Assembly (NCBI GenBank): GCA_013396995.1
Contig: VWZP01001440.1
Span: forward strand, 4,365,151 to 4,429,150
Direction of reading: 5' to 3'
Length of the DNA stretch: 64,000 nt
DNA from: Dicaeum eximium
Taxonomy: Eukaryota; Chordata; Aves; Passeriformes; Dicaeidae
Shown one piece after another: positions 54,101-62,300 of the stretch. The notes below the pieces were generated by a model. The model saw only the letters and a program-made list of their open reading frames with translations. It was not told the origin of the DNA and searched no databases. Numbering within the stretch: position 1 is the stretch's first letter; the number at the start of each line of letters is the position of its first letter. A program made the translations under genes and the position numbers.

Positions 54101-55400
54101 CAAGACCAATTAGGCTATGCCTGACCCCTCTGCTCTTGACTGCTTCTCTGCACTTTAACCCTGGCCTTTCCTGAACAACAAGCCTTGTTCTGGATGGAAG
54201 CCAATGTATTACAGCTTGAAAAGAGAAAGAGCAAGATGAAAGGACAGAAAGAAAACTGGAAGAAAACTTAGCTTTTTTTTTTTTTTACCTTAGTATCTCT
54301 GCTAGCTGGGCAGCAGTAGCCCAGGCTCCAGGCAGCTGAGAGTGGTCTTGCTTAAGGACCAGCAAGCAGTACTGAGTAAGACCATAATCGTATATATCTT
54401 GCTTAATTTTATTTGATTCTTCACATCCTAAGGAAGGACTGCTTAAAATTCCTGTGGGAAGAAAGTGGGAGAGAGACAAAGAGGAATGTAAGATTCTGAC
54501 ATGCAAGTTTTCTTTCTTTTTCTAAAATGTAAGAAGAGTATTTGTACACAGAGCCAGGATCCAGGATTAAAGTAATTGTAAAAGTGCTAACAACAGCATT
54601 AAATATTGTAGTGGTTTTGGTTCGCCAATTTTAGAATTCCCCAAATTTGTCAGCAATTTCTGCTGCTACAGCTACAGCTCATTTGTAAGATTATATGACA
54701 ATTGGGAAGGATAGCTGAACTTAGGTTTCCATTTTCTCTCTACATATTTAGTACCATAACATACATTACCTGGGATATGAACCATTTGTATGAATTTCCT
54801 AGGCTAGATAAAACCACAACCACTGGGAAGCATATAGCTTCCTTATAATTACATCCCAATTTAGAACAGGACCTGACTTGTTTCAACTTTTCCTATGAGC
54901 AGTGGCTGTATAGCAGAAGGAAAAACAGGGAAGTCACACAGGAGCTCATGATCTTATTTCTGTGTTAAGATTTAAAAACTGAATACTGACAACCACCCTG
55001 GCTCTCTGCCCAAAGAGCACTGGAAGAAATTATTTGACCAAGTGTAAGATCCTTGCCTGTATCAGCAAGGGAAAGGGCTCACATTATCAGGGTGACAGCT
55101 GAAAGGCAGAAAAGAATCTGTCCATTTGCTCCTCAGCTCCTCCTCCTTATTTTCGCCGAGAGAAACGCCACTCTCAGGGAAAGCTGCCGTATTAACCTTC
55201 CTTACAGAGTTTCAGAAAAACCTTCTGTATTTAAGGAGGCAGATGGGAGGAGGACACGCCATAGTTCACCAGCTCATACTTTTGTTTTAGGAACGGCATT
55301 AATTACCCTTTAACTTCAGCAGCAGCAGGGGGATGTCCTGTTCTCTGCTCTCAGTGATCTGAACAGCCAAGGCCAGGACCTGGGGGTCCGTGGCTGCCAT
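38207..55400 (-). CDS. IQCB1: IQ motif-containing protein B1 (nephrocystin-5), complete coding region
   Basis: IQCB1/NPHP5 is a calmodulin-binding protein of the centrosome and ciliary transition zone. It binds CEP290 and helps keep the BBSome intact; human loss causes Senior-Loken syndrome with nephronophthisis and retinal dystrophy. Thirteen coding exons (55400-55307, 54451-54289, 52640-52511, 49842-49749, 48708-48609, 48223-48051, 46106-45994, 44891-44782, 41338-41196, 40766-40618, 40168-40040, 39664-39508, 38436-38207) join in phase to 1785 bases, or 594 residues. The human protein has 598. Residues 1-290 form the helical N-terminal region. IQ motifs lie at about 294-313 and 387-404, with a weaker IQ-like stretch at 416-430. 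A charged Gln/Arg/Lys-rich coiled-coil stretch lies between the first two at about 326-372. The C terminus keeps the conserved PWWKKLG and LFIGG motifs. No break or premature stop is present. Exon 1 is non-coding and lies in the CpG island shared with EAF2. Confidence 0.97.
39508..39664 (-). CDS. IQCB1: IQCB1 coding exon, residues 467-518
   Basis: The acceptor is TTCCTCCAG and the donor ATGA|GTACGT. It encodes KELHIQAQAKLAQ and QVNTDVELLM, aligned to human RELHAQAQERLQ and QISTNVEQLM. This region lies in the CEP290-binding C-terminal half. Confidence 0.94.
40040..40168 (-). CDS. IQCB1: IQCB1 coding exon, residues 424-466
   Basis: The acceptor ACAAAG and donor CATCCG|GTCTGT are both weak matches to consensus. 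The 43 codons still fit the phase exactly. They encode KFLEK with a basic RRRRR run, then LTDEQR and KVDDYI, aligned to human KFLAKCRKKKK, LTDARR and RVDDYV. Confidence 0.88.
40618..40766 (-). CDS. IQCB1: IQCB1 coding exon with second IQ motif, residues 374-423
   Basis: The acceptor is CTTTTTAG and the donor GAGCA|GTAAGT. It encodes EMEEKSALTIQRFWRGYRAR (the second IQ motif), then HQQKQSL and EYKAAVIIQRA, very close to human. Confidence 0.95.
41196..41338 (-). CDS. IQCB1: IQCB1 coding exon, coiled-coil segment, residues 326-373
   Basis: The acceptor is GTATTACAG and the donor GCCA|GTATGA. It encodes a Gln/Lys/Glu/Arg-rich helical stretch with LQLQRQRAMRL-type sequence shared with human (here QMQLQRQRAMRL). 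Confidence 0.95.
43740..44690 (+). mobile_element. CR1 LINE, decayed 3' half, antisense in an IQCB1 intron
   Basis: Plus-strand pieces of CR1 reverse transcriptase and 3' region occur in order. EGEAVDVIFLDFTKAV lies near 43922-43970, a DIQRNLHKH..W..NHMKFN stretch near 44002-44060, and RLG..LDSNSSEK near 44111-44150. A CR1-like 3' UTR, ending with the TTAGATGACCTGAA block, lies at about 44560-44690. Several frameshifts and stops show an old, inactive copy. Confidence 0.8.
44782..44891 (-). CDS. IQCB1: IQCB1 coding exon with first IQ motif, residues 290-325
   Basis: The acceptor is AATTTCAG and the donor TTCAG|GTAAAC. It encodes HQAACIIQAVWRGFQTRKR, the first calmodulin-binding IQ motif (IQxxxRG pattern), then LKKLP and LQRSF as in human. 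The antisense CR1 copy begins about 90 bases downstream of this donor. Confidence 0.95.
45136..45169. repeat. (AT)17 microsatellite
   Basis: Thirty-four bases of perfect alternating AT lie in the IQCB1 intron between the exons at 45994 and 44891. It is likely polymorphic and prone to slippage. Confidence 0.97.
45940..45975. repeat. Exact 18-bp tandem duplication (AAATAGGATTTCACATCT)
   Basis: Two identical adjacent 18-bp units (45940-45957 and 45958-45975) lie 19 bases inside the intron from an IQCB1 donor at 45994. The lack of divergence suggests a recent event. Confidence 0.95.
45994..46106 (-). CDS. IQCB1: IQCB1 coding exon, residues 252-289
   Basis: The acceptor is TCTCTTAG and the donor ATGCAG|GTGATT. 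It encodes GLKRLLSKQWTG, aligned to human GLRRLLSKQETG. The rest of the exon is divergent. An exact 18-bp tandem duplication lies 19 bases beyond the donor. Confidence 0.93.
48051..48223 (-). CDS. IQCB1: IQCB1 coding exon, residues 194-251
   Basis: The acceptor is TTTTTAAAG, an unusual A before AG, and the donor CAAAG|GTTTGT. It encodes LDELVYKL and ATKLLLLVA, aligned to human LDEVIFKL and ATKLLLLMA. Confidence 0.93.
48609..48708 (-). CDS. IQCB1: IQCB1 coding exon, residues 161-193
   Basis: The acceptor is TCTTTGCAG and the donor AATAG|GTTGGT. It encodes VLQNDRFLQLL and HNILRIN, aligned to human VLQSDHFLHLL and QNILQIN. Confidence 0.93.
49749..49842 (-). CDS. IQCB1: IQCB1 coding exon, residues 130-160
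   Basis: The acceptor is TTTGTTTAG and the donor TGTG|GTAAGG. It encodes FQIVTD and GGHIQL, matching human FQIVTD and GGHVEL. Confidence 0.95.
50433..50860 (-). mobile_element. CR1 LINE 3' end, 5'-truncated, in an IQCB1 intron
   Basis: Read on the plus strand this is the standard reverse complement of an avian CR1 tail. It starts CATAGAATCAATCACAGAAT, then GGTTGGAAAGGACCT, the block for a clustered family tail (CCACAGATGGAGCATCCACA), CAGAATTTCTTCCTAATACC and CCCTTGTAAAAAGTCCCTCT. It retains the A/T-rich octamer-like 3' end and is truncated at its 5' side near 50860. It lies in the same orientation as IQCB1. Confidence 0.95.
52511..52640 (-). CDS. IQCB1: IQCB1 coding exon, residues 86-129
   Basis: The acceptor is CCATTTCAG and the donor ATCAAG|GTATTT. 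It begins SHCCVGLE and includes LVLGKRLQ, matching human SHCCVGLE and LVLGRQLQ. Confidence 0.95.
54289..54451 (-). CDS. IQCB1: IQCB1 coding exon, residues 32-85
   Basis: The acceptor is TTCCCACAG and the donor CTAAG|GTAAAA. It encodes KIKQDIYDYG and QYCLLVL, nearly identical to the human protein. Both junctions are in phase. Confidence 0.95.
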
Positions 55401-55536
55401 AGGGAACAGCCAGAAGCACACACCACCATCGATTCCAGTCTCTTTCCTTTTTACGTGAAGGCGCGGGGTCCTCACGCCACTACTTCATCCGAGCTCCTGC
55501 ACCACCAGCTGGAAGCCTCGGGCCGCAGGACTCCCC
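55307..55536 (-). CDS. IQCB1: IQCB1 exon with start codon (coding 55400-55307)
   Basis: The acceptor is TTTCTCAG at 55537 and the donor AAAGG|GTAATT. The ATG at 55400-55398 opens MAATDPQVLALAVQ and runs to LLLLKLK, aligning with human VILLKLK. It encodes residues 1-31. The 5' UTR part contains two upstream ATGs (55488 and 55429), the second overlapping the main frame. Confidence 0.92.
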
Positions 55537-56018
55537 CTGAGAAAGGAAACAAACATGGAGGAAAGCCTCACTCGCGCTCCCTCCCGAGGCCGCGGGCAGC
55601 CGGACCGGCTCTGCCGGCAGGGCGCATCTCAGACCGGGCAGCCTGAGCCGGGCCCCCCCGGGCGGGCGGCAGGAGCGGCCTCACCTCACCCAGGGCCGGG
55701 GAAAGGGCAGAGGGAGCGGTGCCCTCTCCCACCGCGCCGCGCCCGGTGGCCCCGCTGTCCCCGGGAGCGGCGGCGCCGGTGCCGCGATGCCCGCAGGCCG
55801 CGGGGCCCCCTCGGGGCGCTCTGAGGGGACGCACAGGCACCCCCGGCCCCTCTCACCGCCGCGCGGGGGCTCCCCGACTGCGGGGGGAGGAGGGGGGACT
55901 GGAACGCCGATCCCGCCGTCTCCAACGCGACGGCTCCCCCACGCCCCCCTCCCCTCACAGCTGTGTGGTCGCGGCCTCTCTCCGCCAACCAGCGCTCTCC
56001 CCTGCGGGAGGAGGGTGC

Positions 56019-56026
56019 ATTTGCAT
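56019..56026 (+). promoter_or_regulatory. Octamer motif (POU factor site)
   Basis: A perfect ATTTGCAT, extended to ATTTGCATAT, stands out as AT-rich inside the GC-rich promoter. It matches the Oct-1/POU consensus. Confidence 0.55.
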
Positions 56027-56093
56027 ATCCGCGTGCGAGCCGGCGCCTCCGACACCCCACTGGTGGAAATCCACAGAGGGACGCGCTCACTGA

Positions 56094-56098
56094 CCAAT
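56094..56098 (+). promoter_or_regulatory. CCAAT box
   Basis: ACCAATG lies about 125-150 bases upstream of the EAF2 start codons, in a usual position for NF-Y. Confidence 0.45.
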
Positions 56099-56223
56099 GC
56101 AGCTCGGGGGAGGCGGCGCTCTGCCCCTCACGGCCTATCGGAGCCCGCGTGGGCGGGTCCCGCCGGCCCGGGCGGCGTGAGGGATGCTCGGTGCGGGCGG
56201 CGGCGGCGGCCCCAGGGCCCGCC

Positions 56224-56232
56224 ATGGTGTGA
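56224..56232 (+). promoter_or_regulatory. Minimal upstream ORF ahead of EAF2
   Basis: GCCATGG is a near-perfect Kozak context, followed by GTG and TGA, so the ORF encodes two residues. It ends 12 bases before the EAF2 start. If it lies in the mRNA leader it would reduce initiation at the main ATG. Confidence 0.5.
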
Positions 56233-56244
56233 GGCGCTGCCGCG

Positions 56245-56347
56245 ATGAACGGAGCGGTCCCGTCTCTCTACGACCCCAAGGCGCGGGTGCTAAAACTTGG
56301 CGAGAGCTTCGAGGAGCAGCCGCGCTGCGCCTTCCACACTGTCCGCT
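56245..56347 (+). CDS. EAF2: EAF2 exon 1 coding part, residues 1-34
   Basis: It starts MNGAVPSLYDPKARVLKLGE and ends FHTVR plus one base. The donor is CGCT|GTAAGT. The start has a purine at -3 and follows the two-codon upstream ORF. Confidence 0.95.
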
Positions 56348-59300
56348 GTAAGTGCTGGGGTCGGGGCAGCTCTCGGGGGCTGCGGGTTTGGGGAGGGTTC
56401 GGCGGCCCCCGATCCCCGCAGTCCCCTGAAGGCGGGGGATGGCTGCGGCCACTCTCAGTGGCTGCGTCTGTCCCGGGATTCTGGGGCGCAGCTGGGCGCT
56501 GAGTGCCGCGGAGTGCTGCTCCGGGATTCGGGAGCGGTGCAGGTTTCACTCAGTGCTGGGAGCACGTACGGCCATTGTATCCCAGAGCTGCCCCTCGCTA
56601 TCCGCTGGGCACTAACTCCGCTTTTTATGCCTTTTCCATAGTGTCTCCCTGCAGTTCTGCTGGAAACCGAGCTAAGCTGAACCTGTGGCTCTGTCTTCTT
56701 TCCTTGCGCTCAGTTTTTAGAAGTTCTGTACAATTCAGCAATCAAAGGTTAAAGGCAGGCGGTGTTAATCACGGAGCCAGTACGGCCTCCCTGAGTACAT
56801 AATTACTATCTAGAGAGGTGTGTGCTCAAAGATTCTGAGGGTAGCTAGGAAACAAATGCTCCCAGGATTATAGTCCTTGGTAATTTAGGACTGCAGCTTC
56901 TGGTTTTGTTGTCTGGGTATTTATATCCCCAAGATTCAGTCTCATGTATGTTCTCTGGAGAGTGTCCTGTGTACAGGGTGGGTAATGTGCTCTCTGTGAG
57001 CAAAGGGAACGGCACTTAGGCAGATTGTCTCCAACTTTGGAAGCAGAGGAAAGCAAAGCTATAAATGGATTTAAACAAATGCTGCCATTTGAAATTTACC
57101 CTAATTTTAAAGAGGACTAACAACCCCGTCTGGTACCTCCTACCCTCAGACTTTCATGCTGACTCTTGTAATTTGATGATTTATTCTGAAATCTGTTTTG
57201 AAATCTCTCTTCCTTTCCAACAAATGAGACATAGAAACTGGCACGTTCAAAAGTTCTATCAAATGCACATGCAGAAGAAATATCCTCAGACACCTGACTT
57301 TTTTTTTTTAACAGTTGAGTAAAAGGGAAAACAGCTGTTGGTTAGAAGTTAAGATTGGAAGTATCAATATCTTCATTTTCTCAGTTATTAACAGTCCAGT
57401 GGCCATATATAAAAGCAAATATTCTCAGATTTGATGAGAAACTTTGGAACTCTCGTATGCTTATTCCTGTAATACTTATTTAGGGGATTGCCCTAAACAG
57501 GATTAGCAGGGGCTGTCGCCAGTGTCTGAGCTGCGAGCCTCCTGCTGCGGGCACAGCCCTGCCCACCAGCTCCTGCAGCCTGGTTTTCCTGCCCGGCTGG
57601 TGTGCTGGCTGGAGCCATGCTTCCCAGCTGTGGTCTGTGCCGCCTGGCCCGTGGCTGCGGGCCCAGTTAGGGAACTGGGAAGCTCCCCAGCTGCAGGAAT
57701 GCCGCCGCCAGTGACCAGCAGTGAGATGGGGCAGGCGGCCAGGCGAGGAGCGGGTGCCGGCCGGAGGGTCCGCTCCGCGCCTTCCCCGGCGTGCGAGGCT
57801 GGGCAGCGGCATCCCCGGCTGCGAGACGGCCCTGCCTTACCTGGAGCCGCGGGCTCAACCCCACTTATGTTAGCACCGGCCTTGAAGAGCCTCTTGATGT
57901 CTCCCTAAATCGGCAGAGGCAGAGTTTTGGCTGTACCATTTACCAATTTATTTGTGGTGGAAATAATACTTTGAAGGTAATGGTATGTAACAGAGCTGCC
58001 CTGCTGATGCCTGAACACATGCTCGTTTGCAATGTCTCAGAGTTTTGAAAAGGACCAGAAATCTATACCCTCTTTTGCTCAAAACTTATTTTAACAAGTA
58101 CTTTAGGTGCTGAAAAAACCCAAAATGTAACTCAATGTTAAACTGGGAAGGAATTTCACTTTTAACAAAAATAACTATACTGAAACACCAATTTTTGTCA
58201 GGTTCTGATGTGCTTGTTACAGTAAAGTCAGAAACAAAAAGAGAAATGCCTGTTGAGGGTTGATGTTGTTCTTTGCATTTTCAGTCACTTGTCTACATCT
58301 CCCATGTTTGGGATTAGCATTTTCAAGAACTATTTATTGATTCTTCTGAAAATAATTACATGAGAATTTACCTTTTGAAGTATAGCACAGCTTGTTCAGC
58401 CTTTTTATCCATTAAAACCTAGAGGTGTTTTTCTAATTCTAACCGAAAGATTTAAATACTTATAATGAATCCTGAGAAAAGCAGCTTGACTTTGAATTCT
58501 ATTGATTTATGGAATGATCTGCTGAGGGGAACGGTAGATGATACACTAGCAAGAAAGGCTTTTACTTAATAGCCTCCAACTGCAATTAAATGGTGCCTGC
58601 ATTTATAAGGTTCTTGAAAAGCCTGTAAATAATCTAAATAATCTGTTTGTTTTTTGTATTTAGATGACTTTAAGCCTGCATCTATTGATATGTCCTGTGA
58701 AGGAGACCTTGAAGTTGGCAAAGGTGAACAGGTGACAATAACGCTGCCAAATATTGAGGTGAGTTGATGTGGCTGAAGAGTGGAGGGCTTAAAGGAATGA
58801 TTTATATTGTTGTCCTAAGTATATATCCTGACTATGGAAGGGTATAAAGTTTTAGTGCTGTTTCAGAGCTGCCTGAGTGATTTTTAGAGTAGAAAAACAA
58901 TTGCTCTAAGAATGTAAGATTACAAAAGACCAAAAGGTTAAACAGCTGCACTGTAACTTTAAGTGTATTTGCTGCACTGGAAATATGCTGCAGGATGACC
59001 CAGAAGTGTTGTGTACCCAGAGAAGCTTCATGTGTATGTTGGCAGTGCAAGTTTCCCCTTGGTATTTATTGCTCTAGTGAAGTTCTAAAGCAGGAAAGAC
59101 TGGAAAGGGAAAATTTACTACCTGCCATGCTTTACTGCTCTGCTGATACGGGAACTGACACCCCTTTTGGTGAGAGGAGTCCTAGAGAGAAATAAGGAAA
59201 TATTGGGAAATAAGCATTTAATCAGTTTCAAACTAAGCTAAATGAGTAAAATCCCATTCTAGTCAAACACCAGCAGCTTTTGGACATGGCTACTGTGAAT

Positions 59301-62300
59301 CTAATTTGAATTAACCAATACCATTTTTAATGGCAAGAAATGATCACTTGTAGTGAATTTGTCACCACTGATGGATTGCTGTTTCTAAGAAAAATGGCTA
59401 CAGGAGTAACACTTCCTGGACTTCTGATTTAATAGGGCTCAACTCCACCAGTGACTGTGTTCAAGGGGTCAAAGAAGCCTTACCTAAAAGAATGTATCTT
59501 AATTATCAACCATGACACTGGAGAATGTCGCCTAGAGAAACTTAGTAGCAACATCACTGTGAAAAAAACCAGGTGGGTGATTTACAGGAGAAACAACTGT
59601 GCTTTACTCATTTTGAAAATCAATTTGTTAATGAGTCTAAATTGAGATATATAACTACATATCACTATTTTTAGGAAAACATAATTTTGAAAGTACCTTG
59701 CTCAAAGAGTGAAAAACCTGATTTCTCAGCAAACTGACTTCACATCTTTTGAGTCGTGATTGCAGAAGAAATGGAAGTGTTTTTTTTTTTTTTGTTAACC
59801 AAAACATGTTATAGTATTGAAAGAAATAGTAACTATTTTCTGGTGTGTTTAGAGGGAGGAAAAAAAGATATGTTTGGCTAGTAGCTTGTGTACTGTCTTA
59901 TGACTTGTAAATGAGGAAATAAAAAAAAGAAAATTTTATGACAGGTCTCAGTGATTTTAATGGCTTGTTTTTCTCATACCAAGTTTTTACTATTTTTTTT
60001 TTCCTGCTGCTGAGTCCATGTAAGTAACTTCCAGCAGAATTATTATTAAGTGATTCTGGGTAGCAAGTTATAAAAACAAATCAACTGACAAAGTGTTATA
60101 AAGTTATTAGCACTGCATCAAAAAATATTTTTAATGCATACATATATACACTCACAATATTAATAGTATAATATTCATATATTGTGTATTAGTATAATAA
60201 CTTGCCTGAGAATCAAATTATGCTATTTAGAAAGGCATGAGAAGTAATTCCACCACAGGGGATGGTACCAAATCGCCTGTGTTCTTGCCTTTTTCCCTGC
60301 ATCTTACCTTCTAGTAATTAAAAATCTTTTCCTTTTGCACACAGAGCTGAAGGAAGTAGTAAAGTCCAGTCTCGCCTTGAGCAGCAACAGCAGCAAATGC
60401 GAAATGCAACAAAGGTTCCAAACAACGTTAAAAACTCTCCATCAAAAGAAAAAACATTTCCACCTTCTCCTATGGATGATATTGAACGGGGTAAGCTCCA
60501 CTGGAACGTTAGGTTTCAGAAATTTTGCTGTTAACAAGCAATTAGTTTTTAAGAGGTTTTTGCATGTGTAGGTTTTTGTTTTGTTTTTGACCACTCTGGC
60601 TCAAGTGGGTAAAAAAGCAGTATTTGTAGCTTGCTACAGTAAAAAAACAGCTGAACCATTAGGCTTAATAGTGCCAAGGGTCCTGCTGCTGTTGTCTTGA
60701 CTCTGTCTTCCACTGCTACTTTAATCAAGTATATACTTGGTTGTATTGTGGTACTGGAACTAAGTCACTTTCGTTTTGACATTGCTCCTTTTTCTTTCTG
60801 TGCACTCAGCAAATATGTTACAGTACTTTACAACTCAATATAGAAATTACCAGATAGAGCCTTGTGGAAGATGAGGTTCCAATGAAAAAGACAGCTAAAA
60901 ACTTGCATAAATCAACCCTTGAGCAGTGCTATGTACTGTTTCCTTGAGAGACTCTGGTTTGGTGTGACACTCATATTTCACTTAATAGGAGGCCTTATTT
61001 CCTTTGGGAGGACAAGAAAGATGGCAGGTGGTAATTACTTGCTACAGAAATGCTGACAGGTGGCAGTTTCATTGACTGGAACTGACATCTGCTTCCTTAG
61101 TTGTTCTAAATTCCTTTAAACAGATTTATTTTAGATGTATCATTATGAAGATGGCTTTTGTTTCCATTTTGGTCTTAACCTCTGACCAGCAATCTGTATT
61201 GCAGAACAGTACTAGAATTCATCTAAGGTTGCACAGAGGAAGGAAAACTTGAGCACATGAAATAAAATTATGCATTTTTGAGGTGGTCTGTTCTTTTGGG
61301 GGGAGTGGTGGTATCAAACACTGAAAGTCTTCAAAATGACTGCCAATGTGCCAAATTCTTGTGTAGTGCCAGTCCAATTTTGAGTATTATTTAAAATGCT
61401 GAAAAATTGAAAAGGATGGTAGAGGTATTATCAAGGCATCTAGTCCATCCTTGTGTCCTAAAGTCAGATTTGTGATGTTCTTAGAACCTTTCACTGACAG
61501 ATCCTTGTACTTGCTGGCAAGCCATTCCAGACTTTGCTCTCCTTTCTGTTTGGGTTCTCCCATAGTCTGACAGCAACTTGCTGTCAGCATATTGCTGTCA
61601 TACTACTTTCATATTTATCTTGCAAGTACAGAGCAGATTACTGTGCTGCTTTTGAGCAGTCCTTCACACACTCAAACTCCTCCATCTTTCCCATTCTTTA
61701 TGCAAAATAAAGTTGGTTGGATTTAGAAAGGAAATCTTTCTAAATCCCTGATTTGTTGTCAGTTTCCTTTAGCTTTCTTGCAATGAGTCCAAAAACTTCC
61801 TCAAGTATAGTCCCTAAACACATCTACTGAGATTTTAGCAGTGCTGACATGAGCAATAAGGCTGCCTTACAGGCACTATTCATCTTTATACACAAAGAAC
61901 AAATAGTATCACAAGACTAAACAGTATCAAGTCATTTCCGCACAGCATGGACTGGTAGAACAGTGTAGGGATCCACTGTAACTCTCAGACTCTTCAGAAG
62001 GGTTGCCTGCTTAATCATTCTTCATCCCATCGTTGTGTGACTGACTATTCCTGCTTAAGTACACTGCCTGGAACTTGTTACTAACTTTGTTTTCTGGGGT
62101 GGAGGTGAAGCTCATTCTGCCATTATCCTCTAATATATATGTACTGCTCTTCCTTCACTGGTTAAAATTACCTAATTTAAATTCTGTCTGATTAAATTAC
62201 ATCAAAATTCAAGGCAGAGATCTTATTTCTCAGCTTTTGGTATTGGCCATTCACTTCAATTTTTTCTAACATTAGACATTGCTTAAGAGGAAGTGGAATT

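Larger units (their letters stand above)
55440..56540. promoter_or_regulatory. Bidirectional CpG-island promoter of IQCB1 and EAF2
   Basis: About 1.1 kb of strongly CpG-rich sequence separates the two divergent genes. The start codons are 844 bases apart and the inferred transcription starts are closer. It contains a perfect octamer (ATTTGCAT, 56019-56026), a CCAAT box on the plus strand at 56094-56098, and several GC boxes. There is no TATA box. The non-coding first exon of IQCB1 should lie between about 55677 and 55950. Candidate minus-strand donors are near 55686 (CTGG|GTGAGG) and 55854 (GCG|GTGAGA). Confidence 0.85.

Noticed and set aside
55555..56248. Several long frames in the IQCB1/EAF2 promoter island
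   Set aside because: These are GC-composition artefacts in at least four frames; the region is the shared promoter.
57522..57908. 128-residue plus-strand frame in EAF2 intron 1
   Set aside because: It arises from the GC-rich block. There is no phased splice site to EAF2 exons 1 or 2 and no family resemblance.
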